Shown here: positions 1-11,464 of the stretch, one piece after another
Layout: every line of letters starts with the position of its first letter
Position numbering within the stretch: the first letter of the stretch is position 1
DNA from: Isoetes taiwanensis
Lineage: Eukaryota; Streptophyta; Lycopodiopsida; Isoetales; Isoetaceae
DNA length: 64,000 bases
Direction of reading: 5' to 3'
NCBI GenBank assembly: GCA_021234155.1
Contig: JAJEKV010000002.1
Span: 23,946,942-24,010,941, forward strand
Made by a program: the position numbers and the translations under genes
The notes under the pieces: generated by a model
The model's input: only the letters and a program-made list of their open reading frames with translations
Databases searched by the model: none
What the model was told of the DNA's origin: nothing

Positions 1-1179
1 TCTGAATGCAATTTATATTGGAAGGAGGAGATGACTGCCAAAAATAAACGACATATTTTCAGGTATTAAAGGTTTTCTCTATTAGAAAACAACAAAAGAC
101 CATTCTGCTCAGGAACACAACTAGAACGAGGGATACTCCATATGTTGCTCAAGTCTTGCAGCAAAAAAAAGCCCCGCCAACCTCCACATGTAATTCTTAT
201 GAGTGGAAAGCAGCATGCCAAGGCAAGAATTTTGGATTGGGTGACATAAATGCAAGTCATAGACGAGATCAAACTATTATAAACAAGGTGACTATGGAGT
301 TTTCCATTTTAGAACTTGCAGTCAGCATCTAAACTGGCACATACATAGACACCTGAGAAAACAAAGCCTACCATGTTTGCGCTTTATTCAATACAACTTC
401 TATCATAAAATGCAGAGAACGCAGCAAGACTTGCAAAAGTGGAGGGAAGCAACAAACAAACGATAAAGAAATTTCTTACTGGTCGGCTTCAAGATGGGTA
501 TTATTGCTATCTATGCCCTCTTTGGAAGAGTTTTTTCCAAAGGTTTGGCTCCTTTGGCTCAGATAATGATGTTGATACAATGCCTGCAGGAAAGCTCATC
601 CAGTTTGTCTGGCTAAAAAAGTTTTGGAATCCTGCTAAAGGTTGGACATGAGATAAAAGAGGATGAGATAAACAAAGAACCAGACTTTCTTATCCACGTC
701 TAGTTAATTGGGATGAGGCAAGTTTATAAAGACCAGCTTGAAAGCTCTACTTCCAGTGTTCCACAGAGTACAGTGGTACCACCAGAGGACATTCTTGGCC
801 TCACGTGGGCAAGAATGCCTTGGACAAGCTCATGTGGTTATATAATTGATGTGTTACTTTATTTATCATTCAGTGTATCGACTGAATGTAACTCCAAGTC
901 ATAATTAAAGGTTGCTTTAAAAGCCTGTTAGGGCATAGCTTGGAACAAGGACCTTGTCCTTCATGACATGGAGGGCAGATATGATGCAGAACCACAAGGT
1001 GAAGAACATAACTGAGGAGCAAACAAAGATGACTACAAAACGGCTACAAGAGCATTGGGAAACAGAATGGGGAAGTGCAGCAAGAAGATTTATTAATATC
1101 GTGGGTTTAATTTGCATCTTTATTATTACGCACCAATTCGGCAATAAAGAGGAATAGAGAGATGTTATTGGAGACTTAC
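1..1179. other. Unassigned sequence downstream of the TSR gene
   Basis: This stretch lies 3' of the last exon I can place for the minus-strand thrombospondin-repeat gene. It probably holds further introns and 3' exons of that gene. Splice-acceptor-like sites occur on the minus strand (for example near 340), but none continues the reading frame convincingly. Short plus-strand open frames at 439-651 and 954-1157 resemble decayed coding sequence, but I recognise no family. Confidence 0.4.
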
Positions 1180-4100
1180 ATGGTCCATTGAGGAAAGGAG
1201 GAACCATGTGAATGCATTCAAAGATTCCAAATCTGTTGAATAGTTTGTAACGTTTAGATGCAATGTCATATTTGTTGCACAACTTGTACCATCTCCATTG
1301 CATACATGGCAATCATCAAGCATGCCACTCTCACAACATATTCCTTTTTCATCTCGAATTGTAGCACAACATTTACCCCGTGAATCAATTGACCTGTAGA
1401 AGGAACACGACCATCTCAGTGGGAAAATAACATAAATATATCAAAATCAGTAGCACAGGATATCCATTGCACTTTCTTTTGTATAAGGGTCAATGAGCCC
1501 CTTCGAGAAAAGTGAACCTTCCTAGGGAGCATGTAATTTTGCGTTGGTGCATAAGAAAAGTTCCCACTTAGAAAGACATTCAAAAGAAAGGAGTTGACAT
1601 TTTTGTCAGGGTGATGTTAAGTAGAAGGACAATTGCTTGTTAGAAACCTAATCTTTTAGATGCCCTACATGTCCTGCTTTGTATAAAATGCAAAATCCGT
1701 TTCTCTGCTATATGGTGATAGGCAGAGACACATGAAACAATAAGTACAAAAATTGCTGTGCTTATATGTGACTCCGAACTTGGCAATATCATACTTTTAT
1801 CCTTGTTTAAACAATGCCACGAATGCGCCTCATATCCAGTTACTCTGGCAAATACGAGTTGGTTCTTGCAAGTATTCACAACAAGCAAGCTGCCTATTGG
1901 GCGTTGAAGCTGGGTTTGCCTCTGTCAAAAGAAGGTTTATTGACAACTATCTCCATTCTCAATCTGGCATTTGACCTTTGAAATATATGCTTGTTGTATA
2001 AGTTTTTAATGTTGCAAAAATGTCTCAAGTTTGCGTTGCTTTTCCATCGCTAAAATATTGGTCTTACCTTGCTTTTCCATCACACAACCCACATTGGTCA
2101 AGCGTTCCACTTTCACAACAATACCCATCCTGTTACACATAGAAATATCAGCACTTGTAGAAAAAACTAAAGATCCCCAGTAAAGCATTCAAGATGGTAC
2201 CTTATCCAAAACTGCAGACAGGCTACTGCAGCACTGCTGGTGTAGATCCACAAGCTGGCAGCATGAGGTTGTCCCATTGGATAAGTATCCTAGATGTCCA
2301 TTGCAAGATTTTGGACGATCACAGTACATTCCTTGCCAATCATCATAGCAAGAGCACATTTCTTCCTGCAAGAAACAGGAAAACAAACTCCCACACACTT
2401 ATGCACACAATAGCAGAAGAATTTACACTTTATATACTGGCTTTTGTTATTAGACACTAATAATAATGACCATTAGTTAGTCTCCTTAGTTAATCCCCTC
2501 TTTTACAGGGTTAAATTTTATTAGATGCTGAAATCGATGGCCCTTAAATTTCTCCTCCTTGCAAAAAAAAACCCCTTCCACGCAAGCACCGGCTCATAGG
2601 AATCGAGAGTCACTTCATTGGATGGTAAATTTTATCTTAGTTTGCCTCTTATTTTAGTTCTAGAACTGCAGCAGCACTTAAACAAGTTCTCGTAACAGCA
2701 TCCAAGGCAACACCAAAGGCTCAAATTTTGTACCTGGCAGATGCCGTTTCCCAAGCAGCCAATGGATGAGCATCCCGATGTCCAATTTTTGCAGGACATG
2801 TTATTTTTTGGCTTCACTCCATTGCACATATCTTCAGAGCTTTCAATCCCCAAACCGTTGACACACTAGGGATAGATGCATGAGGTAAGGCAAGAGTAGT
2901 AATTAAGAGATAGAATAACAGAGATTATGAGAGACCTGCACAAGCCTATTTGTTGATTCTTGGCGCTCATTTGAACAGTCTTGCCAAGGACCAACAAGCC
3001 ACGCATGTGTTTGACAAGGCTAAGCAGTTTTAATACCAAAGTAAATAAAGAGGTAACAAGCAAACCGAAATGATTGTAGAAAAAATTATTACCTGAGTGT
3101 TACATTCTTCAACTGTAGCTGGCACAATGCTTGAACATGCTGATGCAGCAACCTGAGTACCATTGAGATGACATGTCGGAATTCTTTCTCTCTTTCCACC
3201 GCCACATGCTACATTGCATCTGCTCCACCTTGGAACATCCCAATAAGAGCTGCCACAAGGTTGGGTATTGCAGGGCTGTGTCTCCAAATAGCTCTGGTTT
3301 TTACCACAATTTATTGGATCGACAATGGAACCCAGGTTGTCTAAACAGATAATCTCCCTGTAGCAGAGGCACAAGATGGAACGCTTCAGAAGGCTTTAGA
3401 ATATCACAAGCAGCAACCATCAGGGTAAAAGAGGCACACGGGATGGAATTCTTTTCCTCAAGAAAAAATATTTTGCAGGGCCATATTTTGCTTAAATAGT
3501 TTTTTAAAACCGTGTGGCATGTTTTTTCTTTTCAATTGAACTAAAATAATTAACTATTCATTCAGTCTGGAACTTAAAAGACAACCACAGAGGCAACTCA
3601 TCTCATCAGCAGAAGCCCTAAAACCATTATTTGTGTAGAAAAGGGGTCATGCTGCAAGTAAGACAAGGACTCGCACACAAAAGCCAAGTGCCCCTGGAAC
3701 AGATGGAGAAACCATCAAAGTGAATAAGACCCAAAGAGGCCTTGCCAAAACCTCCCCAAGAGTTGAAAAGGCAAACTCAAGCTCCAAGACCAGCCAAATG
3801 GATTCTGATTCCAGGACGTGGCAATAGGCCCCTTTCCACTACCTCGATGGTTGTCGCATGTAATGTTTGGACGTAAAATCGGATCCTTGGTGGATGAGCT
3901 AACTTAAACATCCTTATTCTACGATGATAGGGACGCTTCAAATATCAACTCTCTTAAATAAACCAAAAATCAAACGACTGTATGCTTGGGTGGTAACTGT
4001 CCTTGCAAGTTGGAAGGCAGAGAGAGATGACAAGGACAAGCAGATACTTTTATCTCTTTTCATGCCGCAATTTGCTACGAAAATTTGATTGACAGTAAAG

Positions 4101-4915
4101 AGGGCTATGTGTGGATACCTTTGTGTCACTAAAACCTTTGGTTCTGTATGTCACTAACAATTAAGACCCCCTAAGAGATGATTGATCCGACCCTTAAACA
4201 ACAGAAAAACTTCATGAGAAAATCAGAAATTCTTGGCTTTTCTTTGATCAAAGGATAAACTTTCACCTTGTCTGATTTCCTGTTCCACATGTTTTGCTAC
4301 ATTCGCTCCAAGGAAGTTTGTGTGAACTATAGCTTGGACAAAAACCAATGTTGCATGGCTGGAAAATAAAAACATGAAAAAATCAAGTAAACCTATAAAT
4401 GGTTAAACTTAATGGACAATTCATTTGCCAAAGATCTACAGATCACATGTCATGCCTGCTCTATCTCAGGTGACTGAAGATGTCCACAGTCTGAGTACTC
4501 TGTCCTGACAAATCCAGTAGTAAAACATTCCACTATTGCAACCTGAACACGATCAACTCATATTAAGACAAAAAGATTTGACATGCAAAAGTAATTCCAA
4601 AAAAGTGGCTGATAGTATATAATGATGTTTCAAAATTATAAGCTGGCAACTTTTTAAAACAATATGTCTGCAGTTAAGATTTCAATCCTCCCACCCTGGT
4701 ATGGAGAGCTGTAATTACCTGCAACCCTCCTCCACAGTTCTCACTGCAGGGACCCCAAGATGTTGGAGCCCAAAAGTATAAAGATGAATAATTAACCAGA
4801 GGCAATGCTGGTGCCAATGGTCTGCAAGAGACCGAATTCCAAATCGTACACACTTCACCAATAATAGATACAGTTTTAGAAGATTCTGCAGCTGCTCTCC
4901 TATGTAGATGGAACT
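1180..4915 (-). CDS. Multi-exon gene for a thrombospondin type-1 repeat / EGF-like Cys-rich protein (partial)
   Basis: Ten exons can be joined in frame on the minus strand: 4915-~4852, 4821-4719, 4542-4456, 4358-4267, 3357-3093, 3019-2936, 2865-2734, 2365-2201, 2129-2068 and 1393-1180. Introns are GT-AG except the one after 4456, which starts GC. The joined product has four thrombospondin type-1 repeats. Visible signatures include TSWGPCSENCGGG, LPWSECSKTCGTG, VPRWSRCNVACGGG and VGPWQDCS, each followed by spaced cysteines and Q-PCN-type ends. Next come an EGF-like module split across two exons (CLGNGICQ / CSCYDDWQGMYCD) and Cys-rich repeats (CCESG-LDQCGLC, CCESGMLDDCHVCNGDG). In known families such modules are extracellular and disulphide-bonded, so a secreted or cell-surface protein is inferred. 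No signal peptide, start codon or stop codon was found; both gene ends are missing. Frame continuity across nine junctions makes decay unlikely. The first exon's 3' boundary is uncertain. Confidence 0.85.
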
Positions 4916-5139
4916 CTGAAATGTTGATAAAATATCAATTAGTTCTTCTGAAGAATCAAGAATTTACGTGCTTAACCCTATAAAAAGCAACTTCTTTCGA
5001 CATAAAAATTCAGATAAATTTTCAAAGTATAATTTAAAGGAATTGGGAAGAGACTATTGTGCCCCAGACCTGAATCTCTTCATTATATTATTCTCCCCCT
5101 CTAATTTTTTTATTTTTCTTCTCCTCGTGTTAATTATCT

Positions 5140-5790
5140 ACATTAATTGCACCAGCTTGGGTCCTTGTAGCAGGCTCAATGCAGACTTCCATGAAATTCC
5201 ATACATGACGACATGGGTAACTCCAAGTGACCTTCCCACCAAGATGCAATTTTACAAAGATCACTTCCTTGAGATCAATGAAAATGGTTTCATCCAGCAA
5301 CCAGGCTATTTGAATATTCACCTAGCACATAAAGTGAGACATGCTATTGGTCAGCTCAGGGCCTCATCTCATCAGTTTGAGATTGAGGCTGGCCGTGCCA
5401 GTAGACCTAAGGTCGAGTGCTGAAGATGATCTGCAGATTGTGTCATTTGAATGTAATTGAGTCGTCTAAGTACCTCCCTTTCAAACATCAGATATGAGGA
5501 CCACAAATGCATACTCCTATTCCTTCACCAAATGAGTGTTCATAGAAGAAATCCACTGAAGGAGTAGGCTGGGGGAGAACTGGACAGGAAGATGACCCTA
5601 GACAAAGGCAGATTATTCTCTTTCTTATTGGAGGTGATAATAATAATAAATGGAAGTCAGGTCCTCTTCCTGGGCCATCTAATCCGATCCCAAAGGTAAC
5701 CATGAAAGTGTCAAGAAGAACAAAGCGGGCAGCAAGAAAAAAACATAAGCAGTCCTTTAAAGGAGAAAACAAGTCTGACATCACCTCATA
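5140..5790 (+). mobile_element. Degraded LINE C-terminal fragment
   Basis: The plus-strand frame at 5140-5423 reads a segment ending HQFEIEAGRAS followed by Cys-rich sequence. This matches the conserved tail of plant non-LTR retrotransposon ORF2 proteins (pattern R-x-S-x-H-x-L/F-x-I-E-x-G-R, then a CxxC zinc motif). Beyond the stop at 5423, frameshifted continuation resembles the rest of that tail (E-x-S-x-x-L-x-F and D-x-x-L-x-x-F-L-x-E-V patterns) to about 5780. It lies upstream of the TSR gene exons on the opposite strand, probably inside an intron or promoter region. It is non-functional. The family call rests on motif spacing only. Confidence 0.5.
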
Positions 5791-5799
5791 CTTTGAGCC

Positions 5800-7250
5800 A
5801 GTGCCTATTAGAAAGACAAAAGTTTACTAATTTCAACGTTTCAGATTTCCTGTTTTCTTTTTCATGCAACATATCTAGGAGGCTGCAATGCGCCCCTAGC
5901 TGTACATGATTGTTGTAATAATTGGTCTCATAGACCCAAGTGGTCTCTTGTAGACATTAATGTAATATGTCTTTCTACTCCTCCATTTCTCATTTCATTA
6001 GGGTCATGTATCCTCCTACTTCCTGTTCCCCAACTCTTAAGTTTTATTATCTTCATACAAAATACTGCTATTTTTAGATAAAATTCCAAAGCATTGCAGA
6101 ACGTGTTCCTCCACTTCATTTTTCTACCTCATATGGCAGGTTCTTTACTCTAGTTTTCTCAAAGCTCTAAACCAGTTTAGCAATGAACAAAGAAATTAAG
6201 ATCCCCGTGCCATCAGATCAGTCCCAGCTTTCATATGTATTATCCATTTACTCAATATACATATCAGCTTGTGTCTTTGTTAGTATGGAATCTCTATGTG
6301 TATACATGTACATGTACATGTACATATATTTGCAGTGTACAAATACGTGTACAGGTGAGTTCCTATTTATGCTGTAGCACATCATTTATCAAGTGAACCA
6401 GTTCGTCCCATTTCTCTCTTCTCATTCGTCCTCTCTATTCCTCTATTTTATCAGTCTTAACATCATAAAGGGTATGAATTCAAGTGAAATACCACTATTC
6501 GTATCCAATATGAACAAGTATTTGGAATTATCCAACACCTGCAGAAGTGAAAGCTCTTATCAAAGAATCTCCTACAAACTATAATAAACTATGTCTCCTA
6601 ACAGACAGCCTTGTCAAAGAGATATACAGTCAAGAATTGGCACTTCATGATCATTTATGCATATCCACTTCTACTACAAAGAGGTATAGACATGTCTCTA
6701 GCTGAATGTTCTACAATACGCTAAAATTGTTCTTTAGAGGATGATAAAACTACTTCGCGGAACTGGTATTTTTACTCTTCTTCCTTGACACCAACTCACC
6801 AGGACGCGCAGTGCAGCTTGCAACAGATACAATGAAGGGCAGATTGTTCTGATAAGATAGTGAATGCCAGAATTGTTTATTCTTCTTCTCTAGTCTTAGA
6901 ATAACTGGATCTTACTATCTTTCATAAGCAGAAAACACTAACAACAGAGGGCGGGCATGTAAAAGGAATTCTGAGAAGAGCGTTTTAAATAGGCCCCTTC
7001 TTTCTATTTATAACATGTTGATACCAACCAAATACTAGGCATAATATAAGTTTCTGTACAATCAGCATTCTAAAACAACCTTTTGTTACATGTAATTATC
7101 ACCGAAAGGAAACAACTAACATCTTTTACTTTACCTGCCAAAGAGTCAAGCAGAGTAGCCCTGTGACACCTAAAAGAGCCCATAAGTGTCGAGCTGAGCC
7201 CTGGCATTAAATGACAAACTAATACATTTAATAAAGTTTGCAGTAACTCG
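5800..7250. other. AT-rich stretch with no recognisable gene
   Basis: I see no coding signature here on either strand. The only local structure is a short repeat of the six-base unit TACATG at about 6304-6326. The stretch is probably an intron or intergenic DNA next to the TSR gene. Confidence 0.5.
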
Positions 7251-7260
7251 AATGACGTCT

Positions 7261-7740
7261 TTAACAGGAGGAAGAGAAAAGAGATTGTACAGCTTTACGA
7301 GTATAAATTTTCAACACTTCGGGTTTTGATACACCAACTTCATATTCCATCTTGCTTCCTTGCACAATATGTCTATAATCGAAGATGTCAAAACGAAGAC
7401 CTCGCAGATTTATCGCAAAATGTTTATTAGGATCCTCACCTGTGTTAGAAGGAACCATTATCTTGACTAAGGCATATATTCAGAGTTCACCGTCTCTTCG
7501 TATTCTAGCCCCATTGCAGCATTTTCGACAGACTAACTTCCCAACACGTCAATACATTCTGGCTTGTGCTTCTGCATTGAGAGATCTTGGACGTTAAAAT
7601 TGATTTCCGCCCTTCAACTTTTGTCGACTTTCCGCCAAAAAGAATACCAACTACATAACCATATAATGGCCATTTTCTATTGAACCCACGACCTTGGGTA
7701 CCACCGTTTAACAATACAAGAAATTTATCGCCGTGGCTTG
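7261..7740 (-). pseudogene. Unrecognised coding-like segment with frame breaks
   Basis: Two minus-strand open stretches, 7714-7505 and 7458-7261, read as ordinary protein-like sequence. In one frame the second extends upstream through a single in-frame stop near 7480, giving about 80 residues with a mix of charged and aromatic positions. A GTGAGG donor-like site lies at about 7440, so part of it may be spliced. I do not recognise a family. It could be a relic of a transposon or of 5' exons of the TSR gene. Confidence 0.25.
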
Positions 7741-8639
7741 AAAAGAAAAAATATCATGTTGTTTCCAGATGCATACACCGAAATAAATGTCTGCAATGAG
7801 CACGTATCCTCTACCATAATGAGAATCTACTTCAACAAATCGATTAGAACACAAGTTTTCTAAGTGTACATCAACATAGGTTCATGAGACATCAAAGTGG
7901 AGATGCTGACTACTGTTGAGAATTTGCTATCAACTTCAAATGTTTGAAGGTTGAACCTGGCTAAATCTAGTATTTCTATCAGCTTGAAACGTTTGAAGGT
8001 TGAGCCTAGTATTAAGGTCCATGGTTGAAAATGCACGATAAGCTAAGTATGAAATACATTGGATGTAAAAAATATTTCGCATAAACATTATTTCCAAGAT
8101 TACATATACTAGTGACAGTGCCCAGCATTGCTGGGCATAAGTTGAAAGCCTTTAAATGTTTTGACCGCAATGAGAAAAGCATGCAGTAAATTATGATATT
8201 AAGCGTTGTTGAGCATTACTTAGAAGCATGTAGATGATGCACAGTTGGGCTTTACTTAGAAACATGCAGATCATATGCACGCATGCGTTGTTGGACTTTA
8301 CTTAGAAACATGTAGATGGTACACATGCATGCTCCTACTGTCCACACCGCACACACCTAAAGTTGTAGTGAACCTCAACCTTAAGCCTAGCATGGAATCT
8401 TGGCCATCTTGCAACATCAATTTTCGACCATTAAATCGCATTCATTGAAGACACGCAACGTCGAATATTTCCTGAAAAAAGATGTGCAAAATAGGGAGTT
8501 CCTTGATACCAAAGAACTTACATTTAGAACCATTTTTTGCAAAGTGTAAAGAATACGATATTCGATATTCGTGTACTATACCTTGTATTTCCATCAGTTC
8601 AAAACACTTCAATGCTTCTGAGCATGATTCACATTAATA

Positions 8640-9400
8640 ATATTGCAGCCCAAAAGACTGCACCCCAAAATGGTACTTTATCAAATACTTCTTTCCTCCC
8701 TCCAACCGAGCCACATTTAATATATACATACAAATTAATAAGATTCAAATTTTAAACTAAATAGCTAAGATATTATTACCATGCCCAACGGCTCTAACAT
8801 TTGCTTTACACAGCTCCGCACAAATTAATGCTAGCATTTTAGGAATATATATTGCTTAATATCGACAACAAAATGCAATGTAAAGGATAGATAATGTTTG
8901 ACATGCATGAACATATTTCAATGAAATGCAATCTTTGCCAGAGATTAAACAAATTCTAGTTCCTTTCGCATGAAGGTAAAAAAAATATGCTTTGGGCATT
9001 GTTTTTCAATTTCTTGGAATGATCCACATGAATTGATAAAAAGAAAAACATCTAAATATGGTTTTGGCCATTTTCACTCTGCTGGAAACGGCAACATGGC
9101 CAGAATAAGGATAGTGTTAATATAATATCCTGAAATTGTTGTAGCTCAAAAGACTGCATCCCAAACTGGTTCTTTATCAAGTACTTCTTTTCTCCTTCCA
9201 ACCGAGCCACACATTTGACATATACATACAAATTAATAATATTTCGAACATAAAGATCCTCCTTGAGAATAATAATTTGCATTTTTGTTCTACATTGGCT
9301 ACAAATATTGAACTGAGTAGCTAAGATATTTTTACCATGGATTCATCCAGTGCCTCTAACATTTGCTTCACACGACCCTGCACAAATTAATGCCAATATG
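8640..9400. repeat. Diverged direct repeat pair with exon-like content
   Basis: About 200-260 bp at 8640-8845 recur in diverged form at 9135-9400. Both contain the minus-strand coding-like motif KKYLIK...FG.QSF. In the 9.1-9.4 kb copy a neat 42-nt exon-like block (GRVKQMLEALDESM) lies between an ...TTTGTGCAG acceptor and a GTAAAA donor at about 9340-9382. In the 8.6-8.8 kb copy the block is broken by a stop. This looks like a tandem duplication of two small exons or of a repeat. I do not recognise the protein. Confidence 0.4.
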
Positions 9401-9527
9401 TTATCCGTCATAGAATTTTTTTATATGTTTGCGTGTATTAGATAGTAAGAAGCACACATACAATTTTTAATGGTATGGCACTATGTCTTCTAGTTTAAAA
9501 CTGCGATGTGGCACTAATTTAGTACCC

Positions 9528-9528
<1 letters not shown>

Positions 9529-9562
<34 letters not shown>
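9529..9562 (+). repeat. Poly(A) run
   Basis: An uninterrupted run of 34 adenines. No clear target duplication or retroposon body is attached to it, so it may be a simple homopolymer or the tail of a decayed retroposon. Confidence 0.9.
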
Positions 9563-9564
<2 letters not shown>

Positions 9565-9923
9565 TTCCTTTTGGCAGCTTGTTTCTTCTTACCAACCAAC
9601 TTTTTTAATTGTGAGTTTCATTTTTTATGCCAATTTTGAAAAAGTAGTACTTGTTTTGTGGTCTTTGTAGCTTTGATGGAAATGCTACATGGCGCTATTA
9701 TATGTATACTAGGATGATTTTTGAACCAGATAAGAAAGCCCATCAATCTCAAAAACAAGTTATGCAAGTTGTTGGGATAATGGGTGGACAAAAATTGTAA
9801 TTCTATAACACATATAATGGAATTTTTTTTTTGTTATGATGTTCCATTTGCAAAACTCATTGGAGGTGCCAAAGAAAAAGATAATAACTATGTAAAGTTT
9901 CTTCATTAGATTTATATGATATC

Positions 9924-11464
9924 GTGCTATATTGTGAAATATACCCGAAAGCCTCACAGAGACCATGTTGGAAGGCGGTTGATGAGCATCCAAAGAAATG
10001 GCGCCACGTGTTTCATAAAAGGCAACCCTACAAAAGGATTATAAGTGAGAGGTGTATGCTGGGGGATAAAAGAAGGGAAGCAACCAAAGAAAACATAGAA
10101 GCAGTTAGGGGACAGAACTATTGCAATCTCGATTGCACTATTTAGTATAGTGTATGACCTAGTTGAAACAACGTCTCAATACATTGGGCAACTTCAGAAG
10201 AAGAGGATTAGTTTCATCTACTGCTTGTTTCAAAATTTCTATTATGATGATGTAACAGGGTTATTGCTTTATTAGTTGAAGGGCCTAGGGGTATATATAA
10301 GAGCATTAAGATTGGTCCTTAGCATGCCCAAGACATCAATTTACAGATACTAGGAACAAGTCAGAGGAGGAGCAAAGGTGTTCACTCATGGCAATGCATG
10401 CACTTTGAAAACTATAGCAAACTCTTTGCAGGCCATTGCAGTCTTTGAAAGCTTTGTGAGATATATATCTCAATCTATGCCCTATAAGTCCAAAATGAAC
10501 GAGCATGGTGTTAGAATAGTCCAAAGTGTATTGCCACAATATTATATCCAGACGGGATGCCTGAACGAGTAAATGCAATTTTAGAAGCCACCAGGGAGTA
10601 GGCTCTTTCTTAATCAACTTTCAATAGGTTATAGAAAAGTCAATTTGCTGATGTGTGTGTTTTGCAACAAATACCTTTCTAAAAGTGCAACATTTGTATT
10701 GAATCGAAGGATATACTTGCATCAACTGCAATTGAGAAGGAAAGGATGGCAATCAGGGAGCAGTTTGCGGATCATCAGTCAGACCAAATATCATGTAGGC
10801 AGCTATATTAGCAATGGAGAACATTTTCCCAAATGCAGCCTAATAGATATTTGTATTTGATTCATGATAAGATAGATCAACACAAGACTTTCTTTCCAAA
10901 GTTAGATCCTTTGCTCAAGCGTTGTCAAAATGATTTTCAAATGATAGTAAAGTTAGCAGGAGTTTTACACATGGGCATGGCATTGGCACCTATGGACATT
11001 TTGTGCCTGATCTTGCAAGGACGATTTGAATTTCCATGTGAGCTCGATTTTCAAGTGCTTGAGAACACTTTAGAGAGGAACTATATAAGGGAGAAGGTAC
11101 TTTCCCTCAGCCCCTATTTTTTATGCTTTGTTGGATGATCAACCACTTAACTGTCAGAAGGCAGATAAGAGAGCTTACATCAAAGGTGTCCAAAGAAACA
11201 AAGAGGGCATGGGATGAGTTTTCAATATATAGAAAACAATTGCCTAAGGAACTTTATGTTCAACTTGATAACTATTGGAAAGAAAACAAGAATAGATGGA
11301 TGTTTGGGGCAATATCATACTTAACAATAGTAGCAGTCTTTAAGATTGTGAAGATGGGGTTTATGATGGTTGGGCATACACATGATGATATCAAAGATAT
11401 CCTAAAGGATGTGCTCAAGTGTCTCCCATGGAAAAATAAAGCTCAATCCCCTCATACACAATAA
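9924..11464 (+). pseudogene. DUF7869-type transposon protein, decayed
   Basis: Plus-strand pieces at 9924-10145, 10378-10572, 10645-10860, 10833-11138 and 11123-11464 fit one protein broken by several frameshifts and stops. The last piece carries the hallmark MVGHTHDDI preceded by QLDNYWKENKNRW. Upstream is a segment with DKIDQHKTFFPKL. These correspond to the conserved D-K-x-D-x-x-K-T, Q-x-D-N-x-x-x-E-N-K and F-x-x-V-G-H-T-H-E-D-I-D blocks of DUF7869 proteins, a transposon-associated family of plants, algae and animals. Family membership is recalled from motif order. The copy is non-functional. Its 3' end coincides with the start of the segmental duplication that recurs at 48.8 kb. Confidence 0.6.

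Noticed and set aside
5488-5784. A 98-codon hydrophobic minus-strand frame upstream of the TSR gene, a possible signal peptide exon
   Set aside because: It is the antisense of a LINE C-terminal relic readable on the plus strand; no splice sites connect it to the TSR exons.
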